A DNA stretch of 64,000 nt from the NCBI RefSeq assembly GCF_009901585.1, contig NZ_WXYO01000002.1, forward strand, positions 404,769 through 468,768, written 5' to 3'. The DNA is from Poritiphilus flavus. Its GTDB lineage: Bacteria; Bacteroidota; Bacteroidia; Flavobacteriales; Flavobacteriaceae. The notes under the pieces are model-generated. The model was not told the origin of the DNA and searched no databases. It saw only the letters and a program-made list of their open reading frames with translations. This document shows positions 54,194 through 62,563 of the stretch, piece by piece; positions within the stretch are counted from its first letter, which is position 1, and the number at the start of each line of letters is the position of its first letter. Both the position numbers and the translations under genes were made by a program.

Positions 54194-54697
54194 TTACGAT
54201 TCTAAAGGCCTACCTTCTTTTTTTAAGAGCAGAGCACTGATAAGGTTCACAACCGCCCCAATGAGAAAGACCATAAAGAACATTACAATACCCTGAAACC
54301 AGGGGGTATAGGCAAATTCAGGCATTTGTGCCAGTTGTTCATTAAAGGCCGCGAGCTCCGCAGGGCTGAGGTCTTGCCTTTGCCATGCGATAAACTCTTC
54401 TCTCTGAAAAGCAAAAAACAGCATACTGTGAATTGCCATAACCAGAGCTGCAATTCCGGTAATTCCCATTCCAATAAGAAAGGCCTGGCCAAAACTAACC
54501 GCACCTTTGTTTAGCTTATCCCGAAAATAGCGTACCCCAAAAGGAATACACAAAAGCGATAGGGTAATGGATATATAGCCAAGGGCCTGGGAGGCACTAA
54601 CCCCGATAGATTGAGCCACCATCAGCCAATTAAGTGTTCCCAGGATGCTGGAGATCAATCCACCTGCAATTCCATATTTTAAGATGTATCCTTTCAT
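54194..54697 (-). CDS. DUF4199 membrane protein
   Basis: 167 residues with four hydrophobic segments (about 8-28, 37-55, 72-98, 132-158) and a 35-residue charged loop between the third and fourth (REEFIAWQRQDLSPAELAAFNEQ). This matches the DUF4199 plan common in Bacteroidota. Function unknown. Upstream, two TCCTA/TAGGA palindromes separate it from the LuxR-type gene on the same strand, which probably controls it. Confidence 0.82.
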   Translation of the reverse strand: MKGYILKYGIAGGLISSILGTLNWLMVAQSIGVSASQALGYISITLSLLCIPFGVRYFRDKLNKGAVSFGQAFLIGMGITGIAALVMAIHSMLFFAFQREEFIAWQRQDLSPAELAAFNEQLAQMPEFAYTPWFQGIVMFFMVFLIGAVVNLISALLLKKEGRPLES

Positions 54698-54753
54698 GGC
54701 TTAATGTTTAAATGATGAATGCTCAAATCTAGAGGTATTGGAATTCTCAGCTG

Positions 54754-54807
54754 TCCTACCAAAGTAGGATTTCATGCTTTACAGGGAAAATCATCCTAAA
54801 GTAGGAT
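54754..54807. promoter_or_regulatory. Two TCCTA...TAGGA palindromes upstream of DUF4199
   Basis: Site A, TCCTACCAAAGTAGGA (54754-54769), and site B, ATCCTAAAGTAGGAT (54793-54807), are perfect inverted repeats with 4- and 3-base spacers, centres about 38 bp apart. They lie ahead of the DUF4199 start and after the LuxR-type stop, and are likely operators of that regulator. Confidence 0.6.
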
Positions 54808-54854
54808 GCATGGACACCCAACATTATAATGCCTGGATTTTTAAGGTATCTCAG

Positions 54855-55250
54855 CTATAAGATTTCAAGGTCTCTCCCTATTTTGATCGCCTCAGTTCTC
54901 CTTTTGGCGTCTAGTTTGACCAATATTTTGGATACATGTGACTTGACCGTAGTTTCAGCGATAAAAAGCCTTTCGCCAATCTCTTTGTTCGAAAGTCCGT
55001 TGGACATTAACTGAAGTACCCGTAATTCCTGAACACTTAAACTGGATTTGCGAAGTATGCGTTTACTGTTTTCTCTCTTTACAAAAAAGTACCTGCTGAT
55101 GATCACCCCAAGAAGTAAAAACAAGGTGCCGGAAATAATAAGATACAGATTTTCGGACCCGCCCAGGGCGAAGAGTGACCAATGCTCCAGTTGAAACAGC
55201 AGCAGTATTACCACACATAAAGCCCCAAATATTAAAATGGTCTTTCTCAT
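54855..55250 (-). CDS. Membrane-anchored LuxR-type regulator
   Basis: 131 residues. Two transmembrane helices (about 5-22 and 34-53) are followed by a short linker and a LuxR/GerE helix-turn-helix (LSVQELRVLQLMSNGLSNKEIGERLFIAETTVKSHVSKILVKLDAKRRTEAI, about 71-122). There is no receiver domain, so it is a one-component regulator tethered to the membrane that may sense membrane state or a partner such as DUF4199. This gene pair looks like a conserved module in flavobacteria (family knowledge, not checked). Confidence 0.88.
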   Translation of the reverse strand: MRKTILIFGALCVVILLLFQLEHWSLFALGGSENLYLIISGTLFLLLGVIISRYFFVKRENSKRILRKSSLSVQELRVLQLMSNGLSNKEIGERLFIAETTVKSHVSKILVKLDAKRRTEAIKIGRDLEIL

Positions 55251-55665
55251 TTTTCGCTCTGATCACTTTTTATGAAGTCGGTCTATTGATTGTCTTTGGT
55301 CTTACCAAAAATGAACAACAACCCAAGATAATTAAATTTTGCGGCTGCCCATAATCCGGTAAATGTGGGGTAAAGAAATCTTTCGGAAATCGTAATACAT
55401 CTAAGTAAGGTGAACTTTAATAAGGGTTTTTCATGTATACATGACCGTATAAAAGAAACGTCTGTACCTTTTGGCATAACGTTGTAGCCAATGCGAGAAT
55501 CTATCGTAAAAAAACTCGATTTTGGTGTAGCCAAGCGTTATGTTGATTTTAATCACCATAACCAAATTTACAATAATTTTACAATTAATTTACATTATAT
55601 TTACAAATATTAATTAATTACTGAACTCATATATACTAGATTCTCTCTTGATATCTATTAACCGA
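55251..55665. other. Intergenic region with 11-bp phased TTTACA hexamers
   Basis: About 415 bp without a recognised gene; an 83-codon open frame at 55283-55534 has no family likeness. TTTACA occurs four times at 55567, 55578, 55589 and 55600, exactly 11 bp apart, within an AT-rich stretch. This lies between the stop of the RraA-like gene and the LuxR-type gene, both on the minus strand. Confidence 0.7.
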
Positions 55666-56379
55666 TTATTTCAATTTCCTTTTCCTCCATTGCTCAAACT
55701 CCATCATTAGTTTTTCATTCGTAAGGGGATAGAGACCAATTATTGACGTTCCTCCCTGGACCTTTTCCGACACAAATTCTTCGAACAAGGTCATCTGCAG
55801 GCATTCCTCGGCTACTTCATCGGCTATCTCGGAGGGTACTACTATTACCCCATCATCATCGCCGATAACAAAATCACCTGGGAACACGGCCACATCACCA
55901 CAACCAATGGGCTCATTTATCGCAATGGCCTGATGAAGCGTCAAATTCGTGGGTGCTGAAGGTCTTTGGTGGAAGGCCGGGAAATCCAACTCAGCAATCT
56001 CAGCCGAATCCCGAAAAGAACCATCGGTTACCATTCCCGTTACACCTCGTTTCATAAGTCGGGTTGCCAATATGGAACCCGCAGACGCGGCCCTGGCATC
56101 CTTTCGGCTGTCTATGACCAATACATGAGCTTCAGGGCATTCCTCAATAGCTATGCGCTGAAGGTGCTTAGGGTCTTTGAAAACCTCAATAGGATTTAAG
56201 TCCTCCCTGGCGGGAATGTATCTTAAGGTATAGGCCTGCCCCACCATAGTGGGTTTCCCGGGTTTAAGGGGCCTGACCTCCTGGATAAACTGATTCTTTA
56301 GGCCTCTTTTAAACAGACAGGTTGCAACGGTGGCAGTACTTGCCTGTCTCAGTTTTTCTATGGTTATTTTATGTTCCAT
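55666..56379 (-). CDS. RraA-like protein (HMG/CHA aldolase-like family)
   Basis: 237 residues with the RraA/DlpA fold order: a helical N-terminus, VGQAYTLRYIPARED, EAHVLVIDSRKDARAASAGSILATRLMKRGVTGMVTDGSFRDS (the glycine-rich turn and Arg-Asp pair that bind the substrate in aldolases) and GDFVIGDDDGVIVVPSE. Members include RNase E inhibitors and 4-hydroxy-4-methyl-2-oxoglutarate/oxaloacetate-type aldolases; the presence of R and D in GSxRD favours a catalytic role. Being divergent from an alginate lyase suggests a part in uronate or keto-acid metabolism, which is inference. Confidence 0.83.
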   Translation of the reverse strand: MEHKITIEKLRQASTATVATCLFKRGLKNQFIQEVRPLKPGKPTMVGQAYTLRYIPAREDLNPIEVFKDPKHLQRIAIEECPEAHVLVIDSRKDARAASAGSILATRLMKRGVTGMVTDGSFRDSAEIAELDFPAFHQRPSAPTNLTLHQAIAINEPIGCGDVAVFPGDFVIGDDDGVIVVPSEIADEVAEECLQMTLFEEFVSEKVQGGTSIIGLYPLTNEKLMMEFEQWRKRKLK

Positions 56380-56423
56380 GATTTGTGAATTCCATGCTTA
56401 TCTCAAGACTTTTTATGTTAAAA

Positions 56424-56477
56424 ATTTGTCAGTGTGACAAATATATGTAATTTTGGTAAACCAATCTGGTTAACCAA
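56424..56477 (+). promoter_or_regulatory. Alginate lyase promoter with two operator-like elements
   Basis: A -33 TTTG (56425-56428), 19 bp, then TAATTTTG (56448-56455), an exact TAnnTTTG promoter. ATTTGTCA-GTG-TGACAAAT (56424-56442), a perfect palindrome, covers the -33. TTGGTAAACCAATCTGGTTA and ACCAA (56453-56477) begin at base 6 of the -7 element. The minus strand also has TATATTTG (56438-56445), a possible -7 for the divergent RraA-like gene. The regulator is not in the window. Confidence 0.7.
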
Positions 56478-56646
56478 TTGTGATAAACAAGTATTTCTCT
56501 CCATTCTGTGGTTTGATTTTACTAAATACCGGATAAATAAATCATTCCCTGGAAGCACTGATTTCTATGGTTGAAGCCAATTCCAAAGCTGATAAAAGCT
56601 GGGCATAGTACTGTTATTACTTTAATTGAAATCAACACAATATATC

Positions 56647-58701
56647 ATGGACTTTAAAATATCTGAATCAAAAACTGCCCTTTACTCATTAATGGTAGGC
56701 TTTATCTTGCTATTGAATTGCTGTGCTGATACTGTTAAAAAACAGAACCTCACAAAAAACGCTGAAAAGGGAGTCAAAGAAAAAAGTCCGAACGACATTA
56801 TACCTTTTTTCCAACATTGGAATTTAATACTGGGTGACGGTAGCAATGCGGGCCAGGCGACTAACTATACAAATAAGCAGTTCTTTTATACCGCCAGCGA
56901 TCAAAAAGCGGATTGGGTAGTATTCAAAACTCCAAACTCCGGGAATACCCACGGCACTTCTAATAATACAAGAACTGAACTGGCTCAATTGAAGAAGTGG
57001 TCCCCAATGACCGAAGCCAAAATGAATGCCACTCTTAAAGTAATGAATGTTGCCAGTACTGGCGATGCTCGCGTCGCGGCAACCTATTCCGTAGTGGTTG
57101 GTCAGATCCATAGCGCAGACGGTCACGAGAACGAACCTCTGAAAATATTCTACAAAAAATTTCCTGGTCACAACAAAGGTTCAGTTTTTTGGAATTACGA
57201 GATCAATACCGCTGGTGATGATAATTCAGGAAGATGGGATTATTCCTATCCGGTATGGGGCCATGACTTTTCTGTTGTTGGGAGTGATGAGAACTCCTAT
57301 CCCCCCGAACCTGAAGATGGGATTACCTTAGGAGAAGAATTCGGTTATGAAGTGGAAGTTAAGAAGGGGATTATGTATCTGACATTTACCAGTGAAGGAC
57401 ACGAAACCAAAACATTTACCAAAGATCTTGTTAACTCGGAATACACAGAACGCCTAAGCATCCCGGAACAGGTCAAAAATTTATTTGTGCCTATAGGTCA
57501 GGATGGAGTAGAACGTAAGAATGCCTATGCAGATGAAGGTCTCTTTTTTAAGTTGGGATCGTACAACCAAACGAACGGAAAAGACCCAAAAGTAAATCGG
57601 GTCTGGTGTTCCGGAGCTGAGACCCATGGAGGGGATATTGCAAAACAATATGCAGATGGTAATTATGCCGAAGTCTGGTTCAAATCCGCAAATATTACTT
57701 TCAGTGAGGAAGCCATTTCCAATGCAGGTTATTTTCAGGCTAACGACGGCCTAAGTACAAAAACAGTTTACCCCAGTGAGGTGATTCCTTTTATGGATAA
57801 GTTTAAAATGTTGATGGGTGATGGAACCAATGTGGAAGATCTGATTGATTTTGAACATAAGGATTTTTTCTATACTGTAATTGATGGAACCAGACGCTGG
57901 GTGGTCTATAAAACACCAAATTCCGGTGTTACTTCAAAAAACTCCAGCAACACGAGAACAGAACTACACGAAAAAAGGGAATGGACCCCCGAGCAAGGAG
58001 GTAATTTAACCGGCAGCTGCAAAGTTATGCAGGTCTCCGTTTCCGGTGATGCCAGGGTTGCAGCCTCTTATTCGGTGGTAGTTGGGCAGATCCATAGCGG
58101 TGAAGGTCATGAAAATGAACCCTTAAAAATATTTTACAAGAAGTTTCCAGGCCACAGCAAAGGATCCGTTTTCTGGAATTATGAGATCAATACCGCAGGC
58201 AATAACTCCAAAAGGTGGGATTATTCCAGTGCGGTATGGGGATACGATATGTCTGTTATAGGAACAGCTAAGGATGATTATCCGCCAGAACCCACAGATG
58301 GCATAGCGTTAGGAGAAGAATTCAGCTACGAAGTAAATGTCTATAAGGGCATCATGTACCTCACTTTTATGAGTGATAATCACGAAACCAAAACATTTAC
58401 TAAAGATCTAATCTCATCCGAATACACAAAAAAGTCAGACCTGCCGGCACAGGTAAGGAAATTATTTGCCCCTATAGGACAGGATGGTACGGAGCGGCCT
58501 ACGGCTTATAAAGGGGAATTAAATTATTTCAAACAAGGCGCTTATAATCAAACCAATGGAAAAGACCCCGAAACAAATATGGTTTGGTGTGCCGGGGCAG
58601 AAACCTATGGAGGTGATATAGCTAAGCAATACGAAAATGGCTGTTATACGGAAGTGTGGTTTAGAGAAGCCACTGTGGGTCCGGGTATGCCGCCGGAATA
58701 G
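56647..58701 (+). CDS. Lipoprotein with two tandem PL7 alginate lyase domains
   Basis: 684 residues from the ATG at 56647. A hydrophobic segment ending in LLLNCCA is a lipobox. Two PL7 domains follow, each about 300 residues, with period 328: RTEL at 109 and 437, QIH at 153 and 481, and a KxGxYxQ motif near 301 and 625 (FFKLGSYNQ, then YFKQGAYNQ). QIH is linked in PL7 enzymes to polyguluronate or mixed blocks. The copies are very similar over long blocks, so the duplication seems recent. It should act on alginate at the cell surface or periplasm. It is first of an operon with kdgF. Confidence 0.92.
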   Translation: MDFKISESKTALYSLMVGFILLLNCCADTVKKQNLTKNAEKGVKEKSPNDIIPFFQHWNLILGDGSNAGQATNYTNKQFFYTASDQKADWVVFKTPNSGNTHGTSNNTRTELAQLKKWSPMTEAKMNATLKVMNVASTGDARVAATYSVVVGQIHSADGHENEPLKIFYKKFPGHNKGSVFWNYEINTAGDDNSGRWDYSYPVWGHDFSVVGSDENSYPPEPEDGITLGEEFGYEVEVKKGIMYLTFTSEGHETKTFTKDLVNSEYTERLSIPEQVKNLFVPIGQDGVERKNAYADEGLFFKLGSYNQTNGKDPKVNRVWCSGAETHGGDIAKQYADGNYAEVWFKSANITFSEEAISNAGYFQANDGLSTKTVYPSEVIPFMDKFKMLMGDGTNVEDLIDFEHKDFFYTVIDGTRRWVVYKTPNSGVTSKNSSNTRTELHEKREWTPEQGGNLTGSCKVMQVSVSGDARVAASYSVVVGQIHSGEGHENEPLKIFYKKFPGHSKGSVFWNYEINTAGNNSKRWDYSSAVWGYDMSVIGTAKDDYPPEPTDGIALGEEFSYEVNVYKGIMYLTFMSDNHETKTFTKDLISSEYTKKSDLPAQVRKLFAPIGQDGTERPTAYKGELNYFKQGAYNQTNGKDPETNMVWCAGAETYGGDIAKQYENGCYTEVWFREATVGPGMPPE

Positions 58702-58756
58702 ATCCAATTGTAACGAAAAAGGACTACATTTTATAACTATTTAAGAGAAATACAAT

Positions 58757-59104
58757 ATGAAAACATTTGGAGCGAGCAAAGAATTTATAAAAGGAGAGGA
58801 CCTGGAATGGGAAGTGGTAGGAGAAGGTCTGAAAAGAAAAATAATGGGTTATGATGATAAGATCATGCTGGTAAAAGTTCATTTTGAGGTGGGTGCAGTT
58901 GGGCAAATGCACGAACACTATCACTCTCAGGTAACCTATGTGGAAAGCGGCAGCTTTGATGTGACCATTGACGGGGAAACCCAAACCTTAAAAGGCGGCG
59001 ACTCCTTCTATATACCGCCACATGCCATGCACGGAGCTATATGTACGGAAGCCGGGATCTTAATTGACGTTTTTAGCCCTATCCGGGAGGATTTCATGGT
59101 CTAA
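58757..59104 (+). CDS. kdgF: KdgF-like cupin, unsaturated uronate linearisation
   Basis: 115 residues. The compact single cupin has GAVGQMHEHYHSQVTYVESG (metal-binding His residues) and IPPHAMHGA, the pattern of KdgF, which speeds the conversion of 4,5-unsaturated monouronates from alginate or pectin to open-chain keto forms (DEH). It lies 55 bp after the PL7 gene. No promoter lies between them, so they share a transcript. The shared operon supports KdgF over other small cupins. Confidence 0.87.
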   Translation: MKTFGASKEFIKGEDLEWEVVGEGLKRKIMGYDDKIMLVKVHFEVGAVGQMHEHYHSQVTYVESGSFDVTIDGETQTLKGGDSFYIPPHAMHGAICTEAGILIDVFSPIREDFMV

Positions 59105-59149
59105 AAGTGTTAAAATGAGAGAAATACTTTTTTTAACCCAAAAATAACA

Positions 59150-59179
59150 TATATTTGGTAAACCAAATTGGTTAACCAG
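59150..59179 (+). promoter_or_regulatory. susC promoter with the same operator as the lyase promoter
   Basis: TATATTTG (59150-59157) is an exact TAnnTTTG -7 element, and TTGGTAAACCAAATTGGTTA and ACCAG (59155-59179) begin at its base 6, the same arrangement as at 56448-56477. No TTTG was seen 17-23 bp upstream. This promoter would make a leader of about 280 bases before susC. Confidence 0.65.
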
Positions 59180-59225
59180 TTTGGACAACCAAAAAAACCA
59201 CAACGTATGAAAACATAAACAACAA

Positions 59226-59253
59226 AAAAGGATAGGTGCACGCCTATCCTTTT
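59226..59253 (+). terminator. Terminator-like hairpin in the susC leader
   Basis: GGATAGG and CCTATCC pair around a 6-base loop, with TTTT after. It lies downstream of the candidate susC promoter and just past a 3-codon open frame (ATG-AAA-ACA-TAA, 59207-59218). It may end the lyase/kdgF transcript or act as an attenuator within the susC leader. The rest of the gap to 59444 shows nothing else recognisable. Confidence 0.55.
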
Positions 59254-59444
59254 GTAGATATCACTTCTTTGGAGGGAAGTAATACATAAACAAATACACT
59301 TTACAGTTACTTGTCAACACAAATTTACGGAATTCATTTGATTTTAAAGGTCAGTGGTTGACAGTAAGCAGACAAGACAATCACAATGCACGATGTGAAT
59401 TAAGCATTACTAATCAACATGAATTATTGAAACCAATTAAACAA

Positions 59445-62400
59445 ATGAATTTTAAACTGAAACTTTTATTGATTGCGATATCCCTTGTCAGTATCCAATC
59501 ATTTGCCCAGGATACTTATAGTGTTTCTGGAATCGTAAAGGGACCGGATAATGTTCCAATTCCCGGGGTAAACGTTATCGTACTGAACACAACCAGAGGT
59601 ACCCAAACCGATTTTGACGGAAATTATTCCCTCACTGTTTCTGATAATGAGGTAGTTCAATTTTCATATATCGGCTACGCTACACAGACTGTAATTATTA
59701 CAGGACAGGAGACCATAAATATTACGCTTCAGGAAGATAGAAACCAACTGGATGAAGTTGTTGTAATAGGATATGGTACTCAGAAAAAATCAACCTTAAC
59801 CGGCTCTATTTCCAAAGTTGTTAACGACGATCTGGATCAAATAGCAGTATCCAGGGTAGATGAAGCCCTGATCGGTCAGGTTTCCGGGGTCAATATACAG
59901 GCAACCAATGCAGAAGCAGGTGGTGCTCCCACCATCACCATCAGGGGTTTTGGGTCGATAACAGCAGACTCCGGACCCGCTCTGGTCGTCGACGGTATTG
60001 TTGTAAGCTCTGAATTTCTGGCAAATATTGACATGAACGATGTCGAGTCCTTTGAAGTGCTAAAAGATGCCGCATCAGCCGCTATTTATGGGAGTGAAGG
60101 CTCAAACGGTGTTATCATGATCACCACAAAGAGTGGTAAGGCAGGTAAAACTCAGTTTAGCTATCAGACTTACGTGGGTTTTAAAGAAGCTCATGGAAGT
60201 GATGACTACAGGAAGAGTGTAGCCGAATGGGCAAGAATTGAGCAAGCCGCTACTGGTACGCTTTCCGGAGAAACCTTGTACGCTCAGGAATTGGTAAGAA
60301 TTACTGGTATTGACAGGGATTGGCAGGATGTTTTTTTTGATGGAGGAAACGTGACAAGCCATTCTTTCTCGGCAAGAGGGGGATCAGAGAACACCAAGTT
60401 CAGTGCAGCTTTAAGAACCCTTCACGATGAGGGTGTGGTGATCACCGACGACTACAACTTGTACACGGCAAACCTAAAGCTGGATACCAAATTAACGGAC
60501 AAATTAAGCTTCGGGTTACGTGCTACACCGTCCTACACTTCGCAAAGAAGATTACCGACATCCATTCACAATCCAACACGTCAATCTCCATGGTTGCCGA
60601 TTTTTCATACGGAGGAAACGCTACCATTTATCAATAGAGATGCCTATCCGGATGTGGGTGTTGGAGATTACTTCTTTGAAAATCACCTGATCAATTTGGA
60701 TTTTGATGAAGATGGCAATACTGAAAGACCTAGAACCTCAGGTGATTCCAATCCATATGCTCAATATGTAGAGAGAGAGCATTATGAGTATAATACCAAA
60801 TTATTTGGTTCCACATATTTCAGCTATGAAATTTTAGATGGACTTACCGCAAAAACATCTTTAGGGGTCACTCTGGAGCAACGCAAGAGAACCAGATGGG
60901 ATGGTACAAAACACCATGCTGCAGGAAATAGTAGAGCTCAATACAATTTGCAGAATAGATTCCGAATTAGACTTATCAATGACAATACGCTCAACTACAG
61001 CAAATCATTTGGTGATCATGAGCTTGGCTTGCTGGCAGGTATGACCATACAACAGCGAAAATCTGAAGAAAGTATCACTACGGGTAACGGCTATTCTAAC
61101 GACTTGCTTAAAAATCTGCAAGGTGCTACGGCTATCGCCAGTTTTTCTGAAGTCAATACAGAACTCAGAAAGGTAGGGTATTTTGCCAGGATCAATTATG
61201 CCTATAAAGACAAGTATTTGTTCAATGCGTCCTTTAGACGGGATGGTAGCTCGGTTTTTGGTGTAAATTCCAAATACGGAAATTTCCCGGCGGTATCAGC
61301 AGGTTGGAATGTGGCCAGGGAAAACTTCTTACTTAACAGCGATGTGGTTACCAATTTAAAGTTCAGGGCCAGTTATGGTCTTACCGGAGCAGAGAATTTT
61401 AATGTGGGAGACCAGACTGTCAATGTTTGGCCATACCTCGCCTTACTACAAAACTCAAACGCTATTGTTGAGGGAAGTGTAACCTCGGGTGTTTCACCAC
61501 TAAATATTGCAAATACACTGCTACAATGGGAGGCGTCCGAAGAATTCACTGCCGGATTGGATTACGGATTTTTTAATAACAGAATATCCGGTTCTTTGGA
61601 TTACTATCAAAGAAACAGCGATGAATTGCTATTGAACAATCCTGTTTCCTATATCACAGGCTTTAACAATGGAATCGTGAATCTGGGTGAAGTGCAAAAC
61701 AAAGGCTTTGAACTTGAACTCCGAACGAGGAATATTGTCAGCGAGAATTTTAGGTGGAGCTCTACCTTAATCGCATCAACGAACCAGAATGAGTTGTTGA
61801 GTTTTGGCGATTCCAACAATGCCCTTATCGAAGATACCTATGGGAGAAATTCTCAATGGATCAACCGGGTAGGGGAGCCCATATCATCTTTCTGGGGTTA
61901 TGTGGTGGATACCGATGTATACGATGATACGGAGTTTAGAACAACCTATGTTGATAATCCGTGGAATAGGATCAATGGACAGGCTGACGATACCATAGTA
62001 AAGGACCTCAATGGTGACGGCATTATTACGGAGGAGGACAAAACCATATTAGGAGATCCTTATCCCGATCTGTTGTACAGTTTTACCAATGACTTTCAAA
62101 TTGGCGGTTTTGATCTATCGTTCCAGGTTCAGGGAAGTCTGGGGGCTCAGGTGAATAACATCGGGGATCAATACTTCTATAATTGGTTCGGGAACCGCAC
62201 ACGAAGTGGAGGGGAATTGCAGGCGGTGGCTGATGGTCTTGTGCCGCATCCATCTTTCATTCAGGAAAAGGTATTGACAAGTGAAGTTATCGCCAGCGCG
62301 GATTACTTTTCATTGCGCAATGTAAACCTGGGGTATAATTTTTCTGAAAAGGTAGTTTCTAAATTGGGTTTAAAAGCCTTGAGGATCTACATGACCGGTC

Positions 62401-62546
62401 AGAACCTGATCTATATCACAGCTGATGATTATCACGGTTTCAATCCGGAACATGATGATAATGGCAATCCAAGGGCTTATGGCTCTCAAAGGGCAGGAAC
62501 ACCCTTGTTCAGAACCATGACATTAGGTTTGAACATTGATTTCTAA
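59445..62546 (+). CDS. susC: SusC-like TonB-dependent outer membrane transporter
   Basis: About 1033 residues from the ATG at 59445, with a signal peptide ending SIQSFAQ. Residues about 25-105 are the regulatory-like domain (GIVKGPDNVPIPGVNVIVLN), then the SusC-type box DEVVVIGYG and the plug (VTIRGFG-like TITIRGFGSI, SAAIYGSEGSNGVIMITTK). The barrel runs to a terminal LGLNIDF. It pairs with the following SusD to import oligosaccharides; context (PL7, KdgF) points to alginate oligomers. The promoter shares the operator motif of the lyase gene. Confidence 0.93.
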   Translation: MNFKLKLLLIAISLVSIQSFAQDTYSVSGIVKGPDNVPIPGVNVIVLNTTRGTQTDFDGNYSLTVSDNEVVQFSYIGYATQTVIITGQETINITLQEDRNQLDEVVVIGYGTQKKSTLTGSISKVVNDDLDQIAVSRVDEALIGQVSGVNIQATNAEAGGAPTITIRGFGSITADSGPALVVDGIVVSSEFLANIDMNDVESFEVLKDAASAAIYGSEGSNGVIMITTKSGKAGKTQFSYQTYVGFKEAHGSDDYRKSVAEWARIEQAATGTLSGETLYAQELVRITGIDRDWQDVFFDGGNVTSHSFSARGGSENTKFSAALRTLHDEGVVITDDYNLYTANLKLDTKLTDKLSFGLRATPSYTSQRRLPTSIHNPTRQSPWLPIFHTEETLPFINRDAYPDVGVGDYFFENHLINLDFDEDGNTERPRTSGDSNPYAQYVEREHYEYNTKLFGSTYFSYEILDGLTAKTSLGVTLEQRKRTRWDGTKHHAAGNSRAQYNLQNRFRIRLINDNTLNYSKSFGDHELGLLAGMTIQQRKSEESITTGNGYSNDLLKNLQGATAIASFSEVNTELRKVGYFARINYAYKDKYLFNASFRRDGSSVFGVNSKYGNFPAVSAGWNVARENFLLNSDVVTNLKFRASYGLTGAENFNVGDQTVNVWPYLALLQNSNAIVEGSVTSGVSPLNIANTLLQWEASEEFTAGLDYGFFNNRISGSLDYYQRNSDELLLNNPVSYITGFNNGIVNLGEVQNKGFELELRTRNIVSENFRWSSTLIASTNQNELLSFGDSNNALIEDTYGRNSQWINRVGEPISSFWGYVVDTDVYDDTEFRTTYVDNPWNRINGQADDTIVKDLNGDGIITEEDKTILGDPYPDLLYSFTNDFQIGGFDLSFQVQGSLGAQVNNIGDQYFYNWFGNRTRSGGELQAVADGLVPHPSFIQEKVLTSEVIASADYFSLRNVNLGYNFSEKVVSKLGLKALRIYMTGQNLIYITADDYHGFNPEHDDNGNPRAYGSQRAGTPLFRTMTLGLNIDF

Positions 62547-62563
62547 TTTCTAAAAAACAAACT

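Noticed and set aside
55283-55534. 83-codon minus-strand open frame between the LuxR-type and RraA-like genes
   Set aside because: No family likeness and no clear start context; left as intergenic, though a small gene cannot be excluded.
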